Source: Streptomyces caniferus
Lineage (GTDB): Bacteria > Actinomycetota > Actinomycetes > Streptomycetales > Streptomycetaceae
Assembly (NCBI RefSeq): GCF_009811555.1
Contig: NZ_BLIN01000001.1
Span: 1-64,000, forward strand
Reading direction: 5' to 3'
Length of the DNA: 64,000 bases
Shown here: positions 42,277 to 50,999 of the stretch, piece by piece
How the letters are laid out: each line of letters starts with the position of its first letter
How positions within the stretch are numbered: the first letter of the stretch is position 1
Made by a program: the position numbers and the translations under genes
Notes under the pieces: model-generated
The model's database searches: none
What the model was told of the DNA's origin: nothing
Seen by the model: only the letters and a program-made list of their open reading frames with translations

Positions 42277-43254
42277 TCATTGGCCACCGTCGTAAGCGTG
42301 GTTGATGCCACCGGGCACTGATCCGGTGACGGGGTCCCACAGGTCGACGAGTTCTTCCTGCAGGTCGTCTGTTTGATCATCGGTGGCCTCCGGTGCGAGA
42401 AGGCGCTGTACGTCGGTGACGATGCGCGGCATCAGCCGGAAGAGGCGCAGGCCCTCGCGGAAGCTGCGGCGTGCGGCCTGCTCCGGGTGGGACGCGTTGT
42501 GGAGGGTGAAGGCGAGGGGGATGGTGAGTTCGGTTTTGTATAGGTCGGCGATGTCGTAGATGAAGGACTGCTGGTTGCCGCTGTGGACGAAGCCGAGTGC
42601 TGGTGTGCAGCCCATGGAGATGATCGCGGCGTGAACGATCCCGTACAGGCAGGTGTTGGCGGAGGACAGGGCGAGGTTGACGGGGTCTTGTTGGTCCCAG
42701 GCGGCGGGGTCGTAGATGCGTTTGAACCTGCCGATGCGGTGCTGCTGGGCGAGGAGTTTGTACAGGGCTTTCATCCTCTGCCCTTCCAGGCCGCGGAGTT
42801 TTTCCAGGGAGGTTCCTGAGGGCACGGTGCCGTGTCCGAAGCGGTGTTCGTACATGCGTCGGGCGACGGCGAGGTGTTCGTGGGGGTCGGCCCAGGCGTG
42901 TGCCTGAGTCTCCAGCCATCGGGTGCTGAGGGAGCTCGGCACGGTGGCGCTGTAGGTGCGAACTCCGCCGGCACCGGTCGCCACGACGGTGGTGCCGTGG
43001 CGGGCCAGGGTGGCCAGGGCGCGAGTGGTGATGCTGGTGCCAGGTCCGAGCAGCACGCAGCTGAGGGCGGCGGTGGGAAGGTAGACCGTTTCGGTGCCGC
43101 GTGCTTCGGTGGTAACGACGGCGCAGACGCCGGTGTCGTCTTGTTGGACGCGGACCAGGTCGAGGTAGAGGAAGGACAGGGAGTCGGCGGTGCGTGGCAG
43201 CATCGCGACGGTGGGGGCGGCGAGTTTGCGTCGGGCGTTGGCGGGTGTGGTCAT
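42277..43254 (-). CDS. cas1: Cas1 integrase (type I-E)
   Basis: ATG 43254 overlaps the cas6e stop. The 325-aa protein contains the Cas1 metal site: Glu in LRGLEGQRMKALYKLL, His in LGFVHSGNQQSFIYDIADLYKTEL with the following Asp residues. LSSANTCLYGIVHAAIISMGCTPALG is the typical helical core. Cas1 with Cas2 captures foreign DNA and integrates it at the leader-repeat junction. It is the only cas1 in the window, so it must serve every array here, unless another copy lies elsewhere. About 20 residues longer at the C-terminus than the E. coli enzyme. Confidence 0.95.
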   Translation of the reverse strand: MTTPANARRKLAAPTVAMLPRTADSLSFLYLDLVRVQQDDTGVCAVVTTEARGTETVYLPTAALSCVLLGPGTSITTRALATLARHGTTVVATGAGGVRTYSATVPSSLSTRWLETQAHAWADPHEHLAVARRMYEHRFGHGTVPSGTSLEKLRGLEGQRMKALYKLLAQQHRIGRFKRIYDPAAWDQQDPVNLALSSANTCLYGIVHAAIISMGCTPALGFVHSGNQQSFIYDIADLYKTELTIPLAFTLHNASHPEQAARRSFREGLRLFRLMPRIVTDVQRLLAPEATDDQTDDLQEELVDLWDPVTGSVPGGINHAYDGGQ

Positions 43255-43913
43255 GGTGTGTGCCGGCTTGCTGGGGCCAGGGTGAGCAGGCCGCAGCCGT
43301 AGGCTTTGCCGCGGCCGATGCCGTCGAGGATGCGCTGGCGCAGCAGCTCGGTGTCCTTGATGTGGGCGATGCCGTCGAAGCGGGTGCGGGCGTGGGTGAT
43401 GCGGCGTTTGTCCTGGGCGCGTTCGCCGCGGGCGGTATCGAGGGGGGCGGAGTGGGCGGTGGTCAGGTGCAGGCCGCTTCGTCCTTCGGCTTGGCGTTGC
43501 CACCAGTGGTCGGCGTCGGCTCCGGTCAGCGGTATGACGGCGGGGGCGCCGGTGGTGGCGCGGGTGGTGTGGCCTGGTTTGCGGACGGCGTTGGCGGTGA
43601 TGCGGTAGCGCACGGCGAGGCCGGGCCGGAGTGCCTCCAGCAGGGGGGTGAGTTCCTTGGTGGCTGCGGTGGCGTAGCCGGTGGGGAGTTCGTCGAGGTC
43701 GGGCCGCAGGTGGCTTTGCAGGAGGATCACGGGGGTGGGGCCGGTGTCCTCGGTGCGGAAGAGGACGCCGGCCTTGCGTCGGGCCTGGTCCCCGAGGTGG
43801 TCGGGGAAGAGCTGCATCAGGCGTTGGTGCAGGGGCGCGGCGCTGGAGAGGTCTTTGCGTGCCTGGCGTTGGTGCAGGTGGGGCTGGATGCGGGTGAGCC
43901 ACAGCGTCGTCAT
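43251..43913 (-). CDS. cas6e: Cas6e crRNA endonuclease, second copy
   Basis: The 220-aa protein starts with WLTRIQPHLH and has two ferredoxin-like halves. His in APLHQRLMQLFPD sits at the position of the catalytic His of Cas6e. The Gly-rich loop near the C-terminus is DGIGRGKAYGCGLLTLAP. ELLPPLEAL-type and LAVRYRITANAVRKPG segments match Cas6e. It is clearly diverged from the other Cas6e (47547-48206). It lies between the cas5e relic and cas1 in the standard I-E order. It probably processes the repeats of array A1. Confidence 0.92.
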   Translation of the reverse strand: MTTLWLTRIQPHLHQRQARKDLSSAAPLHQRLMQLFPDHLGDQARRKAGVLFRTEDTGPTPVILLQSHLRPDLDELPTGYATAATKELTPLLEALRPGLAVRYRITANAVRKPGHTTRATTGAPAVIPLTGADADHWWQRQAEGRSGLHLTTAHSAPLDTARGERAQDKRRITHARTRFDGIAHIKDTELLRQRILDGIGRGKAYGCGLLTLAPASRHTP

Positions 43914-43974
43914 CGCGCGGTTCCTTCACTGCAGGCGGCTTCGAGGTAGGCGGACAGGGCGGTGCGAGCAGGGC

Positions 43975-44070
43975 TTATTCGCAGGCGCGGAGGGTTTCGG
44001 GGGCGTCGGTGAGGCAGGCGGCGAAGGTGGCGTCCGCGAGGTAGGAGCGGTGCGAGAGCAGGGTGCCCTG
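43975..44070 (-). pseudogene. cas5e relic (31 codons)
   Basis: The - strand from 44070 encodes QGTLLSHRSYLADATFAACL followed by TDAPETLRACE and TAA. It matches EGTLLTERWYLADAAFTVAATG of the intact Cas5e at 48227-48958. Both ends of the gene are missing. It lies exactly where cas5e stands in a complete I-E operon (before cas6e), so a second Cascade operon once existed here. The remaining sequence up to cas3 (44071-44185) is not recognisable. Confidence 0.75.
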
Positions 44071-44185
44071 TGGGCGCTACCTGTTCCTCCAGCCAGTGCT
44101 CCGCATCCGAGATGGCAACTGCCAGCTGAGCCTGGAGTTCGCCCACACCGCTGATGGCGGCGAAATGGTTCTGCACAGGCTGCGT

Positions 44186-46954
44186 CTATTCCCGTACGAG
44201 ACCGTCAACTCGGCTGAGGTGGAGGCACTGCCTGCCGATGCGGTAGGGGCGTGGGGTGCCGTCGGGGGTGACGGGTTGCGGGAGGAGGAGAACGTCGCGG
44301 AGACCTCCAATGCCCGCCCAGCCGGTGGGGGTGTCGGTTTCGGGTCCACGGCCGGTGAGCCATCGGTGGTCGATTTGGATGGTGCGGGCCATGAGGTTGC
44401 GGATGGTGGTGGTGTCGTTGGGGTTGATGGTGGTGGGGAGAGGGGCGTGGGTGGCATCGCGGTCGAGGTGGGGTGTGCCGTCGGGGCTGGTCCAGACGGG
44501 GAGGATGCGGGCGCTGTCGGCTCCGAGGCGGGTGACGAGTAGATCTTCGTCGTCGATGGTGGTGAGGTGGTGGAGGTCGCGGATGGGGCGGGTGGGAGTG
44601 GGGATGGTGGCCTGGTCGGCGATGGTGCGCATGGCCTGTTCGGTGGCGATGTCATTCATGCCGGCGTCGGTGGCCCAGTCGGCGGTGTAGACGGTGTCGA
44701 CCAGGTGTTGGACGTCTTCGGGGATGTTGCAGACGCCTGCGGGGAGGGTGGTGAGGGCGTCTCGGGTACGGGTGAGGAGGTTTTCGCTGTAGACGGTTCC
44801 CCAGTTGCGAGGCGGGAGTTGGCCGATGGGGATCAGGACGGTCATGGCCGGGTCGGATGCCCAGTGGGGGCGTTCTGGGCGGTCGTGGCGGTGGCAGCGG
44901 CCCGCGCGCTGGAGGAGGAGGGCGATGGGGGCGAGGTCGCTGATGACGTGGTCGAAGTCCACGTCAAGGGACTGTTCAACGACTTGGGTGGCGACCACGA
45001 TCACCGGCCGCGGCGGTCGCTGGCCACGGGCACGGGTGTAGTGGCCGGTGGGGGTGGTGTAGGCGGGGCGGGGTTTGCCTGCCCAGTGTTCGAGGCGGCG
45101 GGTGATGGCGTCGCGTTGGCGGGCGGGCATGCGGGCGTGGAGGAGCTGCACAAGCGGCCGGTGGGTGCCGGTCCAGGCTTGGCGCAGATGCCGGGCGGTG
45201 GCCTGGGCGTCGGCGACGGTGTTGCAGACGACGAGCGCGCACCCGGCGCCTTCGCTGGTCATGGGCTGGAGGGTGCGGGTGATGGTGGCGAGGCGGCTGT
45301 CGGCGTTGGCCGAGGCGGCTGCGTGCTGGACGCTTTGGGCGGTGATGGTGAGGGCGCGGGCACGGGTGGTGGGGAGGGTTTCACTGGTGGTGACCTGGCC
45401 GGTCGTGGCGTCCACGAATGTCCAGCCGGGGTAGGTGGGGTCGAGCGTGATGGGGGTGGTGTGGCCTGCGCCGCGGCGATAGGCGTCGGCGAGACAGGTG
45501 GCGATGGTCCCGGTGAGCGTGGCGGACAGCAGCACGACCGGGGTGCGGGTGTGCCCGAGCCATTCGAGGAGGCGTTCGGTGAGGCGGTGGCCGTACGCGT
45601 CGTAGGCATGGGCCTCGTCGATAATGACGGTCTTCCCGGTGAGGCCGAGCCAGCGCATGACGTTGTAGCGGACGGGCAGCGCGGCGAGCGCGGCGGTGTC
45701 CCAGGTTCCGACGGCCGCGCCGCCGAGGAGCCCGCGATGGCGGCCTCGAAGCCACTCCCCCGAAATCCTGACGGTTTCGGCACAGTTCGCGATCAGCGTG
45801 TCGTCGGTGGTCTTGGCGCTTTCTTCGAGCCACGCCATGGAGTGCAGGAGCCGCACGGGGATGGGAGCGGCCTGGAGGCGTTGGACGTGTTCGACGATGC
45901 GGCGATGCATGGCGTTGGTCGTTGCCATGGTCGGCAGGAACACACCCAGTCCCTCGGTGCCGGACGCGTGTCCGAGGACATGCGCGGCATAGAGCGCGGA
46001 TTCGGTTTTGCCGTCGCCGGTCGGAGCGGTGACGAGGACGAGGCCGGGCCCGTTCACGAGTGCGGGGAGGCGCTTGCCGAGGTCTGCTTGCAGGGGGTGG
46101 GGTTCGGTGATGAACGGGAACATGTCCGCGAACGTGTCGATCGGCTTCCAGACGGGGGCGGTGAGCTGCACGCCGGTCACCGCGGCTAGCGCGTGCTTGT
46201 GGGCCCGTGCCGCGTGTTCGGTCCAGTCGTTCGCGTCCGGGGCGTGGTTTCGCTCCCAGTGGCGGGCGCGGATCCAGCCTGTTCGGGAGGCGAGCCAGTC
46301 AGCGAGGACGATCAGGCCGGTCGCCAGGACGCACGCCCCACCCGGCGCGAACTCGGCCGGAGGTGCCGGGTTTCCGCACAGGGCGCGCAGAGTGTGGAGG
46401 TGCGCGGCCCGCTGCTCGACCCACCCAGGGGTGTGGCCGATACGCGGTTCCTGACGCTCGGGATCGGTGAGGGCATGGGCGGTGAGGGCCTGGCTGTAGG
46501 TGCCGTGGTGGCCGCCGAGGATCTGCCCGACCTGGTGTGCGATCGACCGGAGCGGACGCCCATGTGTGGGGTAGCCGAGCTGGACCAGGAGAGCCGGGGT
46601 GGTGAGGTGCGAGACCCTCTCGTGCTTGATCGCACTGTCGTCCGTTGGTGGTTTGTAGTGGGGGTGGTCAAGGAGACCGGCCGTGGCCTCGGGGGCTTGG
46701 TGCTGGAACGACGGACATAGTTTCCCGAGGTCGTGGAGTCCAGCCCAGAACATCATCAGTTGCTGGGCGTGCTCCTCGCTCACGCCCCACCCGGCGGCGA
46801 TGACGCGTCGCTGACCAGCGGTGAGGTAGGAGTCCCACAGGCGACCAGCGATCATCGCGGTGTCGATCAGGTGACACACCACTGGGTACGGGGCGCCCAT
46901 GTCCTCCAAACCACTCCATTTACCCCACAGTCGATGGTCAACAGGCGGACGCAT
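44186..46954 (-). CDS. cas3: Cas3 helicase-nuclease
   Basis: ATG 46954 follows GGAGAACTACCCTG; the frame extends upstream through array A2 but that part is repeats. The 922-aa protein has the HD nuclease (His28 in VVCHLIDTAM, His74-Asp75 in FWAGLHDLGKLCPSF), Walker A VTAPTGDGKTESALYAAH, DEAH box VIIDEAHAYDAYG, the SAT motif LLSATLTG, and motif VI ISDLAPIALLLQRAGRCHRHD. This is full-length Cas3, which Cascade recruits to nick and degrade target DNA. It is the only cas3 in the window, and a CRISPR array separates it from the complete Cascade operon upstream. Confidence 0.96.
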   Translation of the reverse strand: MRPPVDHRLWGKWSGLEDMGAPYPVVCHLIDTAMIAGRLWDSYLTAGQRRVIAAGWGVSEEHAQQLMMFWAGLHDLGKLCPSFQHQAPEATAGLLDHPHYKPPTDDSAIKHERVSHLTTPALLVQLGYPTHGRPLRSIAHQVGQILGGHHGTYSQALTAHALTDPERQEPRIGHTPGWVEQRAAHLHTLRALCGNPAPPAEFAPGGACVLATGLIVLADWLASRTGWIRARHWERNHAPDANDWTEHAARAHKHALAAVTGVQLTAPVWKPIDTFADMFPFITEPHPLQADLGKRLPALVNGPGLVLVTAPTGDGKTESALYAAHVLGHASGTEGLGVFLPTMATTNAMHRRIVEHVQRLQAAPIPVRLLHSMAWLEESAKTTDDTLIANCAETVRISGEWLRGRHRGLLGGAAVGTWDTAALAALPVRYNVMRWLGLTGKTVIIDEAHAYDAYGHRLTERLLEWLGHTRTPVVLLSATLTGTIATCLADAYRRGAGHTTPITLDPTYPGWTFVDATTGQVTTSETLPTTRARALTITAQSVQHAAASANADSRLATITRTLQPMTSEGAGCALVVCNTVADAQATARHLRQAWTGTHRPLVQLLHARMPARQRDAITRRLEHWAGKPRPAYTTPTGHYTRARGQRPPRPVIVVATQVVEQSLDVDFDHVISDLAPIALLLQRAGRCHRHDRPERPHWASDPAMTVLIPIGQLPPRNWGTVYSENLLTRTRDALTTLPAGVCNIPEDVQHLVDTVYTADWATDAGMNDIATEQAMRTIADQATIPTPTRPIRDLHHLTTIDDEDLLVTRLGADSARILPVWTSPDGTPHLDRDATHAPLPTTINPNDTTTIRNLMARTIQIDHRWLTGRGPETDTPTGWAGIGGLRDVLLLPQPVTPDGTPRPYRIGRQCLHLSRVDGLVRE

Positions 46955-46988
46955 CAGGGTAGTTCTCCGATCAGATGTGGGATGAATT

Positions 46989-47506
46989 TGCACCTTCTCC
47001 GCGAACGCAGAGCGGACTGGTACGGCCCCTGGTTCAACCCGGGAGCCCGTGGTACACCTCCGCGTGTGCGGAAGCGGACCTGCTGAACCGGCCGGTGACC
47101 GTGCCGTATTGCGGGACACCTCCGCCTGCGCGGAGCGGACCGGCCCCTGCTCCTGGCCCTGGACGTGCACGCCGGGACACCTCCGCCTGCGCGGAGCGGA
47201 CGGGCAGATCCATAGCCGCGAAGTCGTCGTCCTCGGGACACCTCCGCCTGCGCGGAGCGGACGGGTCGAGCATCACTTCGTCTCGCTCAAGGGCCGGGAC
47301 ACCTCCGCCTGCGCGGAGCGGACGGCTGCCGCGCCTCCAGCATCGTCGGCCTGGACGGGACACCTCCGCCTGCGCGGAGCGGACCGGTACAGGCTTCACC
47401 GACCTTGACAGCCTCACGGGACACCTCCGCCTGCGCGGAGCGGACTGGAACAGCGCCGCCGAGCCGCTGCCCGACAGCGGGACACCTCCGCCTGCGCGGA
47501 GCGGAC
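46989..47506 (-). CRISPR. array A2: 7 conserved and 2 degenerate repeats
   Basis: Conserved 29-nt repeats start (on the + strand) every 61 bases from 47112 to 47478. Read on the - strand they begin GTCCGCTCC, share the stem CTCCGC-GCAG-GCGGAG, and end GTGTCCCG, a variant found nowhere else in the window. Degenerate copies at 47051-47079 and 46989-47017 form the old end, where cas3 begins. The leader is at 47507-47546, against the cas6e stop. Eight spacers. Confidence 0.96.
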
Positions 47507-47546
47507 CCTTCGCGACCTGCATCTTCCCGAGCGCTTTGCCATTTCG
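47507..47546 (-). promoter_or_regulatory. A2 leader core
   Basis: Directly after the cas6e stop on the - strand: AACGAAATGGCAAAGCGCTC then GCAGGTCGCGAAGG and the first repeat. Same core as the A1 leader. Confidence 0.7.
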
Positions 47547-48206
47547 TTAGTGCTGGTGGGGGGCGATGGAGAGAAGGCCGAGGCCGTAGGCACGTCCCTG
47601 GCCAATGCCGGTGGTGATGGCGTGGCGGAGGGCAGTGGGCTCGGTGATGGTGGCGATGCCCTCGAACCTCACCGAAGCAATTTTGGCGCGCTGGGCCCCG
47701 TTGCGGCTGGCGAGTACGGGCGGGTTGGGGTTGTCGAGGATGAGGGTGGGGTCGATGCCGTTGCGGTGGGCGCGCTGCTGCCACCAGATGACGGCGTCGT
47801 CGCCGCGGAGGGCGGTGCGGCGCCCGCGGCGCCCGGGGATGGAGACGGCCTTGATGGGGTTGGCGTCGATGCGGTACCGGACGGCAGTGCCGGGGTTGAG
47901 CCAGTCAAGGAGCGGGGTGAGGTCGCGGTATTCAACGGGGTTGGTGGTGTAGCCGGCGGGGAGGGCGGTGCGGTTGATGGTGATGCCGGTGGACTGGACG
48001 AGGAGGGTGGCGGTGTTCTCGGTCCTCTCCAGTCGGTAGAGGACGTTGTAGGCGGTGCGGGGGGCGGTACCGGTGTTGTCGGGGAACAGGCCGCAGATAC
48101 GACGGTGGAGGTTGGTGTGGTCGCGGAGGTCGCTGAGGACGTTCCGGTTGGTGAGGTCGAGGTGGAGCTGAGCGAGGTGGGTGGTGGCAGGGGTCGTGGT
48201 GGTCAT
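47547..48206 (-). CDS. cas6e: Cas6e crRNA endonuclease, first copy
   Basis: ATG 48206 has GGAGAACCCG upstream. The 219-aa product has LAQLHLDLTNRNVLSDLRDHTNLHRRICGLFPD (catalytic His of the first domain) and the Gly-rich loop GIGQGRAYGLGLLSIAP. It closes the complete Cascade operon, 20 bases after cas5e. It differs widely from the second copy at 43251. It most likely cleaves the repeats of array A2, whose leader starts at its stop codon, and probably others. Confidence 0.93.
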   Translation of the reverse strand: MTTTTPATTHLAQLHLDLTNRNVLSDLRDHTNLHRRICGLFPDNTGTAPRTAYNVLYRLERTENTATLLVQSTGITINRTALPAGYTTNPVEYRDLTPLLDWLNPGTAVRYRIDANPIKAVSIPGRRGRRTALRGDDAVIWWQQRAHRNGIDPTLILDNPNPPVLASRNGAQRAKIASVRFEGIATITEPTALRHAITTGIGQGRAYGLGLLSIAPHQH

Positions 48207-48226
48207 CGGGTTCTCCGAAGCGAGGG

Positions 48227-48958
48227 TCAGCGGGTGTAGCTGGTGAGGGCGTTGATCCAGTCGGTCCCGGCACCGGCGCAGAGGCTGGCGGGGAGGTTGA
48301 CGTGGGTTTCCCAGATGTCGCGGCTGGTCCAGGTGCGGCCAGGCCCTGGGATGTCGCGGAGGGTGGCGGTCGGGTGGGCACTCGGTTCGGGGGCGGTCTC
48401 GTGGATGAACTTCACGGTCACCGTGTCGGCGCCTCGGGGGGCATTGGCGTGCAGAGGCATGCGGTGCAGTTCGGCCGCGGGGTCGTTGTCGGTGGTGCGG
48501 ATGAGGAGCGGGGTGTCGGGAGGGCAGGAGCGGCGGCCGAGATAGGGGGCGTAGACGGGGGCGGCGAGAGCCTCGGAGGCGAGGGTGATGACGTTCGCGG
48601 GGCCGGTGGCCGCGACGGTGAACGCGGCGTCGGCGAGATACCAGCGCTCGGTGAGTAGTGTCCCTTCCCCCTCTTTCCTCCTCTTGCCGTCGGCGGTGGC
48701 GGGAGTCATGGCGCGCGGGTAGCCGCCGCCGATGGTGTGGAAGTCCATCTCCCGGTGACCGGCGCGATCCACACGGACGGTGTACGTGAGCTGGTTTAGG
48801 TCTGTGTTCGCGAAGTCGCGGGGGCGGCCGAGCGCGGAGGCGATCAGACCGATGAGGCCACTGCGGGTGGGGTACTGGTGGGTGGGGCGCACGGTGTGGT
48901 CGGTGGGTGCGCCCCAGGACTGCCAGGGGGCGGAGAGGTGCAGGATCAGACCAGGCAT
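48227..48958 (-). CDS. cas5e: Cas5e Cascade subunit
   Basis: The 243-aa product begins GLILHLSAPWQSWGAPTDHTVRPTHQYPTRSGLIGLIASALG, the Cas5e signature (W/F-G near the start, PT-x-SG-x-x-G). HTIGGGYPRA and EGTLLTERWYLADAAFTVA follow. Cas5 binds the 5' handle of the crRNA and anchors Cas8e. AGAAGGACCCAC precedes the ATG. It is separated from cas7e by about 115 bases that contain two decayed CRISPR repeats. Confidence 0.95.
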   Translation of the reverse strand: MPGLILHLSAPWQSWGAPTDHTVRPTHQYPTRSGLIGLIASALGRPRDFANTDLNQLTYTVRVDRAGHREMDFHTIGGGYPRAMTPATADGKRRKEGEGTLLTERWYLADAAFTVAATGPANVITLASEALAAPVYAPYLGRRSCPPDTPLLIRTTDNDPAAELHRMPLHANAPRGADTVTVKFIHETAPEPSAHPTATLRDIPGPGRTWTSRDIWETHVNLPASLCAGAGTDWINALTSYTR

Positions 48959-48980
48959 GTGGGTCCTTCTGAAGGGGGTA

Positions 48981-49067
48981 CGGGGTACCTCCGCGATGCG
49001 GAGCAGTATCTGCTGCGCCCCTCCCGGTTGTTGCGCGGCGGAGTATGTCCGCGAGCGCGGAGCGGGA
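48981..49067 (-). CRISPR. vestigial two-repeat CRISPR relic inside the Cascade operon
   Basis: Two repeat-like units, about 48981-49009 (CGGGGTACCTCCGCGATGCG then GAGCAG) and 49039-49067 (TCCGCGAGCGCGGAGCGG), keep the CTCCGC/GCGGAG stem and a spacer of about 29-30 bases, and best match the A2-type repeat. They lie between the cas7e stop and the cas5e start. They are probably a relic, not an active array. Confidence 0.55.
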
Positions 49068-49074
49068 TGGCGGC

Positions 49075-50358
49075 TCAGGCGATGTGCTTGGCGATGATGC
49101 TGGTGATGCGGTCGACGAGGTGGTCGAGGCTGTCAGTGCGGTCGCCGAGGTGCTCGAACTCGGTGTCTACGAGGGCGGTGTGGGCGGCGCCGGCGATACG
49201 GCTGTTGCCGAGCATGCGGGTGTGGGCACCGGCGTGCTCGTCGAGGGCGGCGAGGGAAGCGGAAAGGTAGCCGTCGGTGGTGGCGGGGACGGGGGTCTCG
49301 TAGGCGCCGACGAGGTTGATGGGCCGGTCGGTGCGGACGGCGACGTGGATGAGGTGCGGAACCGTATGCGGCGCAGTCCCTGATGCCTTGGCGGGGAGGA
49401 CGGCGAGGGGGAACGCGCGCAGGAACTCGCTGGTCACCTGGAGGGCGGTGTCGGTGTCGCCGTCGAGGTTGTCGACGAGTTCGCGGATGTTGAGGGTGGA
49501 GTAGCGGTAGAAGGTGGCGGAGGTGTAGCGCTGGTCGCCCATGTGGCCAGCGCCGGTCTCGGTGCCTGCGTTGTGGACCACGTCGTCGACTGCGGAGAAG
49601 AAGTCGACCTGGGTCCGGGCGCTGTGGGTGGCAAGTGAGTGGGCCATCTGTACGGCCCCGTCGACCGTGGAGGCGGACTCGTTGGCGAGCATGCGGCCGA
49701 ACGCGGCGATGGACGCGTTGCGGCTGCGGAGGACGTCCAGGACCTCGCCCGTGATCTTCTTCCGGTCAGCGGCGCTGATCTTCTTCCAGGCAGCGGCAAC
49801 CGGCCCTGCCTCGGCGGCCTCCTGCTCTTCGGGGGCGTCGTCCTGGTCCCCGTCGCTGTCGGCCGCCTTCTGGGCAGCGGCTTCAGCCTTGGCCTTGGCG
49901 TCGGCAATGGCCTGAGCTGCGGAGTCTGCGGCGGTGGTGAGGGCCTCGCGGTATTCGGTGGCGATGGAGGCGAGGGCGTCGAACGCCGCCTCAGGGAGGA
50001 ACAACAGGGCATTGGTGCCCTCGGTGGTCAGACCGAGCCCCTTGATGTCGGCACCGATGATGAGGAGCTGGGCAGCAGTGAGGGCGGTGTCGGCATCCCA
50101 GCCCTGGGCGATCAGCCGCGTGGCCACTTCCTGGGGTGTGCGACGGGTGCGGAACGCGCGGATGCCGAGGGCGTTTTGCAGGTGGGTGCGCGTGTGGCGG
50201 CGGCCGTTCTGAGAGGAGAGGCGCGGGCGGAGGCTGCCACCGTACGTGGCCGTTTTGGGAGCGCCCTGGCGGTCGCGGTTCAAATTCGCGTAGGGGGTGG
50301 AGTGGATGAGGTGGACATCGATGTAGAGGGGGGTGCGGGCGGCGGAAGCGGTGGTCAC
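49075..50358 (-). CDS. cas7e: Cas7e Cascade backbone subunit
   Basis: GTG 50358 overlaps the cse2 stop and has AAGGAGAACACCAA before it. The 427-aa product opens YIDVHLIHSTPYANLNRDRQGAPKTATYGGSLRPRLSSQNGRR, the Cas7e N-terminus; RRTPQEVATRLIAQG, GAVQMAHSLATHSARTQVDFFSAVDD and YTSATFYRYSTLNIRELVDNL follow. It forms the crRNA-coating backbone. It exceeds the usual 350-370 aa because of a low-complexity insertion at about residues 165-215 (AKAKAEAAAQKAADSDGDQ, then DDAPEEQEAAEAG). Confidence 0.95.
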   Translation of the reverse strand: MTTASAARTPLYIDVHLIHSTPYANLNRDRQGAPKTATYGGSLRPRLSSQNGRRHTRTHLQNALGIRAFRTRRTPQEVATRLIAQGWDADTALTAAQLLIIGADIKGLGLTTEGTNALLFLPEAAFDALASIATEYREALTTAADSAAQAIADAKAKAEAAAQKAADSDGDQDDAPEEQEAAEAGPVAAAWKKISAADRKKITGEVLDVLRSRNASIAAFGRMLANESASTVDGAVQMAHSLATHSARTQVDFFSAVDDVVHNAGTETGAGHMGDQRYTSATFYRYSTLNIRELVDNLDGDTDTALQVTSEFLRAFPLAVLPAKASGTAPHTVPHLIHVAVRTDRPINLVGAYETPVPATTDGYLSASLAALDEHAGAHTRMLGNSRIAGAAHTALVDTEFEHLGDRTDSLDHLVDRITSIIAKHIA

Positions 50359-50999
50359 TTGGTGTTCTCCTTGTTGCTGTTCTGCTTGGTGGTGTACGAG
50401 CGGGCCCATTCGATGCGGACGTCGTCGGGCCAGCGTTGCCAGCGGACGACGTCACGGATGAGCACCGGGTAGCGGATAGTGGCGCCGCCGCTGCGCAGGA
50501 GGCTGACGGTGGCGGGGAGTTCGGTGATGAGGTCCGTGTAGTCGCACTCGCAGAGGCTGGTGAGGATGCCGCGGGCGGTATCGGGGCGGAGAGCGGTGGC
50601 GGTGCGAAGGGTCCAGCCGAGGTTTTGCCAGGGCTGCGCGTCCGGCTCGCGTTTCAGGGGGGCCGGGATGTCGGTGCGCTTGGGATTGGGGGCGTCGTAG
50701 GTGGCGTACAGGGTCGCGGCGAGGAGGAACGGCTCTTCGGCGGTGCGGCGGCGGGCGGGCGGGGTCTGGTCCGGGATGGGGATGGTGTAGTCGCCCGTGG
50801 TGATGCGCATGTACATGCGCCAGAGGTCGCCGTGGCCGTGCTCGCTGGTGGTGCCTGCGTGGTGTTCGCCGATGCCGTTCAGGAGGCCGGTGCGGAGGTC
50901 GACGCGGCCTTCTGGTGTGGTGCACAGGCGGCGGACGTGGTTCATGAAGGCGGTGTAGCGGCCGAGGCCGCTGCCGTTGGCGGGCGTCGGGGTGGTCAT
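50355..50999 (-). CDS. cse2: Cse2/Cas11e Cascade subunit
   Basis: ATG 50999 overlaps the cas8e stop. The 214-aa helical product has GRYTAFMNHVRRLCTTPEGRVDLRTGL, WRMYMRITTG, LLAATLYATYD, and LTSLCECDYTDLITELPATVSLLRSGGATIRYPVLIRDVVRWQ, as in Cse2 (CasB). Two copies sit in the belly of Cascade and hold the displaced target strand. Overlaps with both neighbours imply coupled translation and balanced subunits. Confidence 0.93.
   Translation of the reverse strand: MTTPTPANGSGLGRYTAFMNHVRRLCTTPEGRVDLRTGLLNGIGEHHAGTTSEHGHGDLWRMYMRITTGDYTIPIPDQTPPARRRTAEEPFLLAATLYATYDAPNPKRTDIPAPLKREPDAQPWQNLGWTLRTATALRPDTARGILTSLCECDYTDLITELPATVSLLRSGGATIRYPVLIRDVVRWQRWPDDVRIEWARSYTTKQNSNKENTK

Noticed and set aside
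43910..44176. 88-codon - strand frame between cas3 and the second cas6e
   Set aside because: Its last part is out-of-frame translation of the cas5e relic and no family fits the first part, so it is not listed as a gene.
44567..46189. 540-codon + strand frame opposite cas3
   Set aside because: Shadow of cas3; Gly/Val/Ala-rich without motifs.
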